Origin: a virus
DNA: 62,849 nt
Virus record (IMG/VR): IMGVR_UViG_3300020451_001669
Span: 1-62,849 of that record
Strand: one strand, 5' to 3'
Shown here: positions 25,526-33,826 of the stretch, in pieces
Numbering within the stretch: position 1 is the stretch's first letter
How the letters are laid out: every line of letters starts with the position of its first letter
Translations under genes and position numbers: made by a program
The notes under the pieces: generated by a model
Databases searched by the model: none
What the model was told of the DNA's origin: nothing
What the model saw: only the letters and a program-made list of their open reading frames with translations

Positions 25526-26098
25526 ATGGCAAAGTTCAACCTGCGACGATACAAAGAGGCAAGAAGGGGGTCTGAGCCTCCTGAGGCATTCCTGCCGCAG
25601 GTATGGAGAGGCGATCCCTATGACCGAACTCGGCATCCGGGCGACGGTAAGGGATACAATCTTGTTACTCCAGGAAATCAAGGGTTGGGGACTCAACCTC
25701 CGGATATATCCGCTCCGGAGTTTGGTCGTAAATGGACCGCAGAGGGACCGGATATCCCAACCGCTCAAGACCAAAACCTCAATGAAGACAAAGCTATTAG
25801 GCGTAATGATACGCCGTCTGATTGGGATCCAGATGATCCCTTCGCTGCAGAAAATGATGGAGATAACCGATCTACAGAGTATGGGCAGGGCTTGTCTACC
25901 GATTATGGACAAGGCCTCCATGACGATTCAGAGCCAGCAGCGGATACCGCTTTGGGCCTGCATTCGACTGTGGAAAGGATGATGAACGACGACGGCAGGG
26001 ACAGACCGACGCCATTTGGGAATATGCAAAAGACTCCTCATCCGTTCAATGCGTCAAGTCGTCGTAGCGTTTTTGATCGAATTAGGAAGCATCAATAA
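25526..26098 (+). CDS. Disordered hydrophilic protein, putative virion-internal
   Basis: 190 aa, mostly disordered (Asp, Gly, Pro-rich), including a repeated YGQGL element at residues about 118-131. It starts MAKFNLRRYKEA, like the previous gene, and ends SSRRSVFDRIRKHQ, a version of the short FD-x-x-x motif seen in other proteins of this cluster. No known domain. It starts seven bases after the preceding stop. Confidence 0.72.
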   Translation: MAKFNLRRYKEARRGSEPPEAFLPQVWRGDPYDRTRHPGDGKGYNLVTPGNQGLGTQPPDISAPEFGRKWTAEGPDIPTAQDQNLNEDKAIRRNDTPSDWDPDDPFAAENDGDNRSTEYGQGLSTDYGQGLHDDSEPAADTALGLHSTVERMMNDDGRDRPTPFGNMQKTPHPFNASSRRSVFDRIRKHQ

Positions 26099-26110
26099 GA
26101 AGAGGTTATT

Positions 26111-26941
26111 ATGAAGGTACAAGTTACAAAGAAGGCAAAGGGAGAGCTTTTCATCAGAGCGATAGGAAAGGCCATGAGGGTTGGAGCCGAAATCACTCTG
26201 AATGATGATCAGTTTTATGATTCGGCTACTCAAGCTGCTATTCAGGCAGGCTTTCTAGACGTTGTAGATGGCCCAACCGAGAAAGCGGTAAAGGGCGAAG
26301 AATACATCAACGTCTACAAGAACAGCCTTTCGTTCAAGTGCATTCGTCGGGCCATTCCATCAGGTTCTACCTTCTTTGTCCGAGAAGATCTTGTCGGCGA
26401 TCACGAGATAGTCGCAGCTTTCAATGCAGGATACATTGAGCTTGCTGATCCGGAACCAAAAGATTCTAAAGAGGCCGGTTCAGCCGAGACCCCCAAGAAA
26501 GAGAAGTCCTCAAAAAAGGCCACTCGCAAGCGATCGGGTAAGAAGTCCTCTAAGAAGTCAACGAAGCGCATTAAGAGGGTTGGCTCTGATAAGGAAGCAG
26601 ATGCCGATGCTGCAGAGGTTAAAGTATCGGTAGGAAAGCCGCCTGAAGAAAGCCCAGTAGAAGGAGATGAGCCAACAGATACTCATGCCCTTCCTAAGAA
26701 ATCTCAGGTTGAGGCTCCGGAAGGAATGTATGCTCACGATCCAACCGGCGAAGGCGTTAGCGTCCGCAAAGCGTCTGCTCCCAATGACATTTTTGGAGAT
26801 GATTCTAACGACGTTGGATTTGTCGAATCGACGCCCGACGCCGATGATATTAGCTTCGTTGATGAAGAGCAAACAAGGGAAAGAGCAAAGAAAAGCGGTA
26901 TTGCAGATGATATCTTCGATGACAATGTAGAAGTCGAGTAA
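26111..26941 (+). CDS. Protein with duplicated N-terminal domain and histone H1-like Lys-rich stretch
   Basis: 276 aa. The first 115 residues appear to contain a duplication: ELFIRAIGKAMRVGAEITL ... AIQAGFLDVVDG resembles SLSFKCIRRAIPSGSTFFV ... AFNAGYIELAD. Residues about 138-170 are almost purely Lys/Arg/Ser (KKEKSSKKATRKRSGKKSSK), like histone H1 tails or bacterial AlgP-type proteins, suggesting DNA binding. The acidic C-terminal third contains two D-IF-x-DD elements (NDIFGDD, DDIFDDN). It may condense or coat packaged DNA, by inference. Confidence 0.72.
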   Translation: MKVQVTKKAKGELFIRAIGKAMRVGAEITLNDDQFYDSATQAAIQAGFLDVVDGPTEKAVKGEEYINVYKNSLSFKCIRRAIPSGSTFFVREDLVGDHEIVAAFNAGYIELADPEPKDSKEAGSAETPKKEKSSKKATRKRSGKKSSKKSTKRIKRVGSDKEADADAAEVKVSVGKPPEESPVEGDEPTDTHALPKKSQVEAPEGMYAHDPTGEGVSVRKASAPNDIFGDDSNDVGFVESTPDADDISFVDEEQTRERAKKSGIADDIFDDNVEVE

Positions 26942-26948
26942 ACCATCT

Positions 26949-27116
26949 ATGAAAAGCATTCTATCTAAATCTGTTGAAGCCAGACTAAGCGACAGCGATA
27001 AGTCTATACTCAAAAACTACTGGTCTTTGCTAGAGGGCGATGATTTCGCAGATGCTCTAGTGTTCAACCCTAACGAGAAACCTAAGAAGAAAGAGAAGAA
27101 GGATAAGTCGGATTGA
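26949..27116 (+). CDS. Very small Lys-rich protein
   Basis: 55 aa, starting MKSILSKSVEARLSDSDKSI and ending with a Lys-rich tail (EKPKKKEKKDKSD). The open frame exactly fills the 171-base gap between two genes, starts seven bases after one stop and overlaps the next gene's TTG start by four bases (TTGA), which supports it being real. No family is recognised. Confidence 0.6.
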   Translation: MKSILSKSVEARLSDSDKSILKNYWSLLEGDDFADALVFNPNEKPKKKEKKDKSD

Positions 27117-27844
27117 TCGAGCTTCTGACAAAAGAGCTTTCGCTTCATGGTATCTCTTTCGATAAGGGACAGCTATTCTTTCGCGGGCAGAAAAGCTCGT
27201 ATCAAGATGTTGCGAACAAGCTTGATGTTAGAATCGAGAAGAATACGAAACTTCTTAGAAGGCTTTCCACCGAAATCATTACCGAACTTCAGAATCCAAC
27301 AGCAGGCTCGGCAGACAAGAAAACAAGACGCATGTTTGCTCACGCAATCAAGAGCGTCTATGAGATATTCCTAGAATGCAAGTGCCCGCTGAATGCTATC
27401 AAGGCAGCTAAGAACATCGTCAATGCCGATAGCGGCCTATTTTCATCTCGTTTTATGGCGAAGGTCATTGATTTCAACCTCGGTATCCAATGGTTGATAC
27501 ATCTGATACGCCGAGATATGTATACGATTCATTTGCTGTTCAAGTTTTCCGAGAAGATCCGCTCCGGAAGACAGGCATTGGCCCGAGGGTTCGCTGGTCC
27601 TTGGGGCAGGCTTGATCTCCCTATGGAAGAGCGGGTTTTTCAGTGGGATGACATCGCAGAGGAGACCGCAGGCCGAGAAGCCGACAAGATGCGGCAGAGA
27701 AGATACCGCATGGGGCTAGAAAACACGAAGGACAACTGGCCCAATGAGGGTTTCTATTGGAGAGAGATTCGCAACGAACCTTTTGCATGGGGCGACGAAG
27801 ACTCTAATCCATACCCGCATCGAAATCTACTATGGAGATCATGA
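27113..27844 (+). CDS. Unknown basic protein
   Basis: 243 aa with a TTG start overlapping the preceding stop; no ATG lies near. Mostly helical, with a hydrophobic centre (FNLGIQWLIHLIRRDMYTIH) and a C-terminal third rich in Trp, Arg and Asp (FQWDDIAEE, PHRNLLWRS). No known family. It sits in the coupled cluster between terminase and portal, so a head-related role is likely but unproven. Confidence 0.68.
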   Translation: MIELLTKELSLHGISFDKGQLFFRGQKSSYQDVANKLDVRIEKNTKLLRRLSTEIITELQNPTAGSADKKTRRMFAHAIKSVYEIFLECKCPLNAIKAAKNIVNADSGLFSSRFMAKVIDFNLGIQWLIHLIRRDMYTIHLLFKFSEKIRSGRQALARGFAGPWGRLDLPMEERVFQWDDIAEETAGREADKMRQRRYRMGLENTKDNWPNEGFYWREIRNEPFAWGDEDSNPYPHRNLLWRS

Positions 27845-28335
27845 TGAACAAAGAAGCTCAAACATCCCTACTGGATTTCTTGCAAGACGCAATACCAGAA
27901 CTACAACACTTTACGCTTCTCGTAAAGCCTGGACCATCTTCTGATCCCAATGTTCAGAGGTTATACGATATCTGGTCTGATGTTCAGAACAAAGTTGCTG
28001 ATCGCAAGTTTCTTAGACCTCCAACAATGAGCGGAACTGAAGTATCGAAGCTTGAGTCATCCGGTCTTGTAGAGGTTCAAGGCAAGTATCTCAAGGTTAC
28101 ATCTAAGGGTGTTGATGCTATAAAGAGCATGATTCTCCATTCTGAGAAATCATCGTTCAATAAGTCTGCTTCTTCTGCTGGAATGACCAAGGTCGCTCAG
28201 CAACAGATGGCAGAGCAGCCAAATAACTGGTATGGCCAGCAGCGAGCTATCGAGCAATCAAGAGCAGAAGAGTCCATATCCGCAGAAACAGAGATAGAGA
28301 AAGATGAGCCATCGTCAGACGACATATCTGATTGA
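27841..28335 (+). CDS. Unknown protein with winged-helix-like segment
   Basis: 164 aa from the ATG at 27841, which has GGAG a few bases upstream and overlaps the previous stop. Residues about 55-100 (MSGTEVSKLESSGLVEVQ, GKYLKVTSKGVDAIKSM) read like a winged-helix DNA- or protein-binding domain. The C-terminal 60 residues are polar and disordered. The last 32 bases overlap the next gene. Confidence 0.65.
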   Translation: MMNKEAQTSLLDFLQDAIPELQHFTLLVKPGPSSDPNVQRLYDIWSDVQNKVADRKFLRPPTMSGTEVSKLESSGLVEVQGKYLKVTSKGVDAIKSMILHSEKSSFNKSASSAGMTKVAQQQMAEQPNNWYGQQRAIEQSRAEESISAETEIEKDEPSSDDISD

Positions 28336-28690
28336 TATATCTCCGAAGCAAGTCAGAGTTCAGACCAAAGCTAAGAATAAGCTTCTATGGTACGACTCAG
28401 ATGAGAACAAGATGCTTGAGTTCGAGGGCGGAAAACTGACGCCCGTTTTCGACATGAGGTTCAAGAAACTCGTTCCAAAAGTAGAGGATATCTATTACAC
28501 GAGTTACTCAACCGAATCTAATGAGCAGAAAGTTATCGATTGGATGAGGAACTATGGAGGCAGATTCGGGGCCGAGATCAATAAAGAGGAAAGCAGCAAC
28601 AGAGAAATAGCAGTCGATATCGACTCCAATAGTTCTTCTGTTTTTGAGTATGCACTTGACAGGCAAGGATTCAGGTACGAGAAACAATGA
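28304..28690 (+). CDS. Unknown small alpha/beta protein
   Basis: 128 aa, starting with a beta-rich half (YLIDISPKQVRVQTKAKNKL) followed by an alpha/beta region (VIDWMRNYGGRFGAEIN). It overlaps the preceding gene by 32 bases and the next by four (ATGA). No domain is recognised. Conserved packing and codon use support it as a real gene. Confidence 0.65.
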   Translation: MSHRQTTYLIDISPKQVRVQTKAKNKLLWYDSDENKMLEFEGGKLTPVFDMRFKKLVPKVEDIYYTSYSTESNEQKVIDWMRNYGGRFGAEINKEESSNREIAVDIDSNSSSVFEYALDRQGFRYEKQ

Positions 28691-28911
28691 AGATTATAGA
28701 GTCTCAATCCTATAAAGATCGTATGAGCGGAGGCTTGGCTGATGATAAGAAGCCTTCAGACTTTGACCAGAAGCAACTAGAGGACGGCATCAAAGTTGAA
28801 TACGAGCATACAAATGATAGAGAAGTGGCTAGGGAGATAGCTATGGATCATTTGACGGAAGACAAGGACTACTACAAGAAGCTCAAGAAGATGGAAGGCG
28901 ATGGAAGCTAA
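28687..28911 (+). CDS. DUF5661-like small protein
   Basis: 74 aa. The stretch PSDFDQKQLEDGIKVEYEHT, then REVAREIAMDHLTED and DYYKKLKKME, matches the DUF5661 pattern found in many large phages: a short helical protein with conserved His residues (EHT, DHL). Its function is unknown. Translationally coupled on both sides. Confidence 0.8.
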   Translation: MKIIESQSYKDRMSGGLADDKKPSDFDQKQLEDGIKVEYEHTNDREVAREIAMDHLTEDKDYYKKLKKMEGDGS

Positions 28912-29848
28912 GCTAAGAGTAACAGTTGCAGATACGCCAAGCAAGCAGGCCAAAGGTCTGATGTTTGTCCGTGAAATGCCTCGCGATCGAGGTATGCTGT
29001 TTTCTTTTTCCAAGTCTGATATACTGAGTTTCTGGGGACAGAATACCTATATCCCTCTCGATATAGCTTTCGCAGATGAAGATGGCGTAATCAGTAACAT
29101 CGAGATGATCAAACCTCTTAGTTTGAGACCGGTCAAGAGTTCGAGCAAGTGCATGTATGCTGTCGAGGCCAATGCTGGCTATTTCGATGAACACGGCATC
29201 GGCATTGGAGATAAGATTGTTTTCGCGGAAGAGGGCGAAGAGCTTTCGATTCTGAGCTTTCGCAAGAAGACCGACCTATCGAGATACTCGATGTTTGGCT
29301 CCGAAGCGGTAAAGAAAGCTCAGCTTATGGGCAACGAATACGGCTTCGACATCAACGATGCTCAGAGAGAGGAAGAAGAGCAGGCACGATCGAGATATGA
29401 GTCTCTTCCGGTTGTTTCTCCCGAAAACGTAGGGGACATCCTTGTAGACCAAGAGTTTGAAGATACGCCTCAGCAGTTCGTTGATCAGCCATCTGATATG
29501 CCGGAACCAAAGGTTCCAGAGACGGATTTACCTCCGGTTGAGCCCTCTCCGGAGCCTATTCCTGAATTTGACAATGTATTCGATGCGATTGACGAATACG
29601 CCAAACCAACCGTAAACAACGATTTCATGGGTTCAGCGATGAGAATCGACTACACGACAAAGAGCGGGAAGTCGATTGCGAGGGATATTGAACCCCATGG
29701 GACGTTTCATGCCGATACCACTGGTAATGAGATTCTGGTCACATATGACAGAACTGCAGGAGGTATTCGAGCGTTTATCATGCAAAATATTAAAGCGTTC
29801 GCTTTATTAGATGACAAGTTCGAGCCTAAGTTCAGGGTCGAAGGATGA
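28901..29848 (+). CDS. DUF192 protein with C-terminal WYL-like domain
   Basis: 315 aa. Residues 1-115 form a DUF192 domain: KGLMFVREMPRDRGMLFSF, FWGQNTYIPLDIAF, AVEANAGYF and GIGIGDKIVF. A Pro/Glu-rich linker follows. Residues about 245-313 resemble a WYL domain (RIDYTTKSGKSIARDIEPHG, ILVTYDRTAGGIRAFIMQNI, FEPKF). WYL domains usually bind nucleic acids or ligands in bacterial regulators. The combination inside a virion-gene cluster is unusual. The stop overlaps the next frame's first ATG by four bases. Confidence 0.8.
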   Translation: MEAKLRVTVADTPSKQAKGLMFVREMPRDRGMLFSFSKSDILSFWGQNTYIPLDIAFADEDGVISNIEMIKPLSLRPVKSSSKCMYAVEANAGYFDEHGIGIGDKIVFAEEGEELSILSFRKKTDLSRYSMFGSEAVKKAQLMGNEYGFDINDAQREEEEQARSRYESLPVVSPENVGDILVDQEFEDTPQQFVDQPSDMPEPKVPETDLPPVEPSPEPIPEFDNVFDAIDEYAKPTVNNDFMGSAMRIDYTTKSGKSIARDIEPHGTFHADTTGNEILVTYDRTAGGIRAFIMQNIKAFALLDDKFEPKFRVEG

Positions 29849-29856
29849 GGATTGCT

Positions 29857-31494
29857 ATGAATTCTATCATTGAAACCATCGTAACTATAGCCAATCAGCT
29901 TGATGACAGTGGCAATGATGCTCTAGCTGATACTCTCGACTCATTTGCTCAGCGCCTCACTGACATCAAGGTTGCTCAGTATGTTGGTTCGCAAGGCTAC
30001 TGGATGCGCAACACTCGCTGTTGGGCTAACTGCTACAGAGAGAAAAGGGCTAAGAACCCCAACATGCCAGCCCAGGAAGTATGGACCTCTTGCCATGAGG
30101 AATACGTCACTGCTATGCAGAACGAAAACTCAGGAAAGTCTACGGCGTCTTGGGACAAGTATGCAAGCTCGAATAAGAAGAGCAGCTACGATGGCATCTT
30201 CGACGACGAGTTCAACAAGCTCATTGAGAGTCATGTTGAATCCGGCATGGACAGGGGACATGCGATCTTCGCGGCTATTGACGACATGGAAATGAAGCCA
30301 TACGATGACCTTGTTGAGGCTTCTCAGCAAGCATTCGATCTTGCCGCGGAAATGTTTGATAAGTCGCCAAGAGAAGCTGTCAAGATTGCTCAGGCTGGCG
30401 AAGAACTTATCAAGGAAGCTCAATGGTGGCGTCGTCGCATGAATGACATGGCCGCTCCTGCTAGGGGTCTGCGTCAGATGTGGAATCCAGCAGTTATGGA
30501 TTCCAAATCGCAAGGAAGCCTATTCAAGTCAATCAACAGTCTTACAAGGGCAATGCAAACGGTTGTCCAAGAGAAGAACAATCTTGTAAACCTTGCCAGA
30601 CAGTCTGGTATGGAGCAGATTGCTCAGGAAATCGAGACTCAGATTCCTCAAGATTCGCTCATGCAGATCGCCAATGGATTGACAAGGGTCAATCAGTTTG
30701 CTCAAGATGTTACGAACAGAGAAACCGGCGGCGAACGAGGAAATGCTGTTCAGCGAGGCCTCAACTGGCTTGGTAATCAGCAGCAGCAAGGCGCTGACAA
30801 AGCTCGCCAGTCTGACGAGTTTTTCGCAAATCAGCGAGGAGAGAACTCAGGAGAACCTCAGTCTCCTCAGTCAAACTTCGTAGGGCAAGGTCTTGATGGT
30901 CAGAATTTTGATGTTCAAAACGTTCAACCTCAGGATAGCTCATATCAAACAACCGACACGAGCAATATTGTTGGCCCGGGTATGAATCCGCAGCCGCAAG
31001 CTCCTCGGCAGCCGCAAGCTCCTCAGCAGGAGCCTAAGCGGTCTCCGATCATTACTCCCTCTGATATCAACCAAAGCGTAATACAGAGCAACCCAATCCT
31101 TAGAACGCATGCCAGCATGGTTCCGACCATCGTTAGCGTAGCACCGGATATGGCCGCTCTAGATCGCCTCTTTGCCCCTTACTTGGGGAACAGACCTCAG
31201 ATTCAGTCTGACTCAAAGTCCTCTGATAAAATCAAGAAGACAGCTAACGATCCGCAAAATAATGGAGGAGATTTGAGGTCTCAAGTCGAACAATACCTGA
31301 ATGGGCTTGATAGCAGAGATGTTATAGCCTTGTATGAAGCGTTAAAGGAGCTTATCCAAAGTAGTCAAGGAGAAGCCTCTTATAGCGGAGATTCGACGCA
31401 CTCGTCGTATTCTTCGTCAAAGAAACAGGTCAAAGCCTCAGTTGGCAAGACCTTCAACCTGTCCAAGTTCCGTGATGGAGGAGCCACGCAATGA
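29857..31494 (+). CDS. Large hydrophilic protein, putative virion or core component
   Basis: 545 aa from the ATG at 29857 with GAGG six bases upstream; the frame opens at 29845. The N-terminal 75 residues are helical with three Cys (RCWANCYREK, WTSCHEEY). A Gln/Pro-rich centre follows, then a more ordered segment (HASMVPTIVSVAPDMAALDR) and a C-terminus ending KTFNLSKFRDGGATQ. It carries the shared motifs IFDDEFNKLIES (near residue 110), IKKTAND and KTFNLSK. No enzymatic domain seen. Confidence 0.75.
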   Translation: MNSIIETIVTIANQLDDSGNDALADTLDSFAQRLTDIKVAQYVGSQGYWMRNTRCWANCYREKRAKNPNMPAQEVWTSCHEEYVTAMQNENSGKSTASWDKYASSNKKSSYDGIFDDEFNKLIESHVESGMDRGHAIFAAIDDMEMKPYDDLVEASQQAFDLAAEMFDKSPREAVKIAQAGEELIKEAQWWRRRMNDMAAPARGLRQMWNPAVMDSKSQGSLFKSINSLTRAMQTVVQEKNNLVNLARQSGMEQIAQEIETQIPQDSLMQIANGLTRVNQFAQDVTNRETGGERGNAVQRGLNWLGNQQQQGADKARQSDEFFANQRGENSGEPQSPQSNFVGQGLDGQNFDVQNVQPQDSSYQTTDTSNIVGPGMNPQPQAPRQPQAPQQEPKRSPIITPSDINQSVIQSNPILRTHASMVPTIVSVAPDMAALDRLFAPYLGNRPQIQSDSKSSDKIKKTANDPQNNGGDLRSQVEQYLNGLDSRDVIALYEALKELIQSSQGEASYSGDSTHSSYSSSKKQVKASVGKTFNLSKFRDGGATQ

Positions 31495-32279
31495 AGTTTT
31501 TCACGAACAAGATTTCAACTAACAGCAACGGTAGATTCAGCGATCTAGTAAAGAAGATTGCCGAAAGCGATCAGCAAGTCAAGACGGCTTCCGCCAAGAC
31601 TGCTGAAGAGAATGTAGAAGATGTCGTTTCTCAGGAAGAGAACGCAAAGGTCGAAGCCAAGTCTGATACCAAGGTTGTCAAGGCTGAGGCTGGCGTCGAT
31701 GATGATGGCGAAGGTAAGCGAACCGATGTCCATCACGGCGAAGGTTCTCCAAAGGACCAGAACGGCGAACCAGAAGAGGACGGCGAGAACAAGACTGTCG
31801 ATCCTGAGGGCTTGGGCTCCTCTGCCGAGGCAGAAGAAGAGGTCAAGATTGCATCTGAGGAAGGCGAGTCCGGTTCCAAGCTAGGAAATGGCGAGGGCGA
31901 TTCTGGCGACAACCAAGAAGGCGTCAACAAGGGCCGCTTCCCTGACGAGTTCGAGCCAAAGCAGGAGTGCGAAGACGAGGGCACTGCCGACGTTGAGGCA
32001 TCTGGCGAGAAGCAGGTCAAGGAGGCAGGCGAGCTTCCGGAAGCTCTCAAGGAGCATCAGTTCGGCAAGAAGGACTCCGAAGACAAGAAGGACTCCGAAG
32101 GCAATGACGATGCAGATGGCAAGGACGATGACGCTGAGAAGGAGGGCTGCTCTGCTTCGGCGACGAGCAAGCTTGAGCGCGTTGCAAACCTTACCGCTCC
32201 GGAGAAGAACCGTCTCAAGTCCTACTTCCGCCGTTACTACCCGGAGAGCTACGCAGACGCTTTGACTCAGGACAAGTAA
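31491..32279 (+). CDS. Highly acidic low-complexity protein
   Basis: 262 aa, dominated by Glu, Asp, Gly, Lys and Ala, with a conserved-looking helical C-terminus (LTAPEKNRLKSYFRRYYPES). This composition resembles phage scaffold or core proteins. A KTASAKTAEEN stretch near residue 30 contains two copies of the K-T-A motif seen across the cluster. Third-position C is frequent, as in the capsid genes, suggesting high expression. ATGA overlap with the previous gene. Confidence 0.75.
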   Translation: MKFFTNKISTNSNGRFSDLVKKIAESDQQVKTASAKTAEENVEDVVSQEENAKVEAKSDTKVVKAEAGVDDDGEGKRTDVHHGEGSPKDQNGEPEEDGENKTVDPEGLGSSAEAEEEVKIASEEGESGSKLGNGEGDSGDNQEGVNKGRFPDEFEPKQECEDEGTADVEASGEKQVKEAGELPEALKEHQFGKKDSEDKKDSEGNDDADGKDDDAEKEGCSASATSKLERVANLTAPEKNRLKSYFRRYYPESYADALTQDK

Positions 32280-32306
32280 TCCCTAGAAACACGGAGGCCT
32301 ACCGAG

Positions 32307-33050
32307 ATGGCAATCATACCTAATGGCAGGCGGAGGGTTTCGAGAGAGGCTCAAAGCCTAGATTATCAGAGAACCGGACTAGACGGTGCAGAAATCTCTC
32401 AAGAGGTGGCTCAACCTGCGCCTGAGACTACCGGTCCGGCTACTGATTTCAACGCTCTGCAGAATCAGATAGAGCAGCCATCGCCGCAGGCAGAAGTTCC
32501 GGATATGTCTCAAATGAACGATGAAGGCCAAGGCCAATCGTCCATGGAGGGCAACAACATCGCCGAGTTCCGTAATCAGCTAATCGATGCATTGGCTAAC
32601 GTTGATGTTGATCCTGAGCGAGCAAGGCTCGTAGCCAAGAAAGCGTTGACTATCGGGTACAAGAACCCCCAAGAGGACATTCTTGCGGGCGAGTTTCTTG
32701 TTCCGGCTAAGGATAACGTCCCAATCACTCAGGTCAAGTCTGTTTTTGCTCCTATTATCGAGCAGAACGGATTTGCCCTAACTTCGCTCAAGCCTCATCA
32801 AAATACTGGCAAGAGCGGTAAGAAGGTTGTTGATTATTGGAAGTTGGAGTTCGAGACTAAGACCGAAGACCCCAACGCCATGCAGATTGAAGGCGATTAT
32901 GCCGACCTTCTTGAGCAAAGCGGAATGGGCGGCGACGGCGAATCTATGCCTGTCGCTGCTCAGAGTCAGCATGCTCTTATTCGAAACGGAAGAAGCAAGC
33001 TCTTGGATTTTATGCTCGAAGAACTTGCTAGAAAAGGGGAATCCCAATGA
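32307..33050 (+). CDS. Unknown head-cluster protein
   Basis: 247 aa. The N-terminal 85 residues are disordered (Gln/Pro/Glu), followed by a compact helical and beta domain (FRNQLIDALANVDVDPERAR, VAKKALTIGYK, EFLVPAKDNVPITQVKSVF, WKLEFETKT) and a helical C-terminus. No family is recognised. ATGA overlap with the next gene. Confidence 0.72.
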   Translation: MAIIPNGRRRVSREAQSLDYQRTGLDGAEISQEVAQPAPETTGPATDFNALQNQIEQPSPQAEVPDMSQMNDEGQGQSSMEGNNIAEFRNQLIDALANVDVDPERARLVAKKALTIGYKNPQEDILAGEFLVPAKDNVPITQVKSVFAPIIEQNGFALTSLKPHQNTGKSGKKVVDYWKLEFETKTEDPNAMQIEGDYADLLEQSGMGGDGESMPVAAQSQHALIRNGRSKLLDFMLEELARKGESQ

Positions 33051-33826
33051 GAATTCGCAAAGTATCCGACGAGAACCAGCTAAGCGTATTTGATGTTCTG
33101 GCATCGAATCACGTTCCTCTTAAGGATAGAGAGCCAGAGATGAAGCAGCCTCGTCAGAAGGAGGCTGATCGCTCATGGGCCGAGGATTCTCCTGCGGCTA
33201 AGCTTGAGCATAACACTCCTGATGAGGTCAATCTTGCTCGCAGGGGCAACAGTATTCGATCTGCACGCTGCGCTCCTGATGGCATTACCAACGAGGGCGG
33301 TTCGTCCAATGGCTATGGAGTTTCCGGTCGTAACAGCATTTTTGATTCGGAGGTTCTTGATCGCCTAGCTGAGGCAGAGACGAACCGAGAGAAGACCGCT
33401 CAAGAGCGAGCATCTGCCGATGACATTCGCAAGAAAAAGGCAGACGAATGGAAGGCCGCATCGCAGCAGCAGCTTGGCGAAGGAGATGAGGATTTTGAGG
33501 CCCGTAGAGGTCCGTCTGTCAATCGTCTCGACACCGAGGCCAACCGTCGTCAATGGGTTCCTCAAAACTCGATCAGCATGTTTGATAACGCTGACTTCGA
33601 GCGTATCGCTGAGTCTCAAGGAGAGTCCATTCAGCCTCGTCAGGCTTCTAAGGATGATTCTTGGAGGCAGGCGAAGAACGCCAAAGCTCACTCGATCCAA
33701 GAGAAGCAGAACGAAATGGTTGATCGTCTAACAGAGGCCTCTTCTGAGGACTCGTCATACAGAAGCATGCATCAGGATGCAACTGATCGACTGTTCAATA
33801 TTCTGAAGGAACAGCAGGACAAGTAA
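33047..33826 (+). CDS. Hydrophilic protein with repeated FD-motif
   Basis: 259 aa, charged and mostly helical or disordered. Two internal repeats align: RNSIFDSEVLDRLAEAETN (around residue 95) and QNSISMFDNADFERIAESQ (around residue 170), each followed by a Lys/Gln/Ala-rich helix. Related FD elements occur in four other proteins of the cluster. No enzymatic features. It is probably an internal or scaffold-associated protein. Confidence 0.72.
   Translation: MRIRKVSDENQLSVFDVLASNHVPLKDREPEMKQPRQKEADRSWAEDSPAAKLEHNTPDEVNLARRGNSIRSARCAPDGITNEGGSSNGYGVSGRNSIFDSEVLDRLAEAETNREKTAQERASADDIRKKKADEWKAASQQQLGEGDEDFEARRGPSVNRLDTEANRRQWVPQNSISMFDNADFERIAESQGESIQPRQASKDDSWRQAKNAKAHSIQEKQNEMVDRLTEASSEDSSYRSMHQDATDRLFNILKEQQDK

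Noticed and set aside
31733-32050. Minus-strand Ser/Pro-rich ORF opposite the acidic protein
   Set aside because: Composition shadow of the coding strand; no ribosome site.
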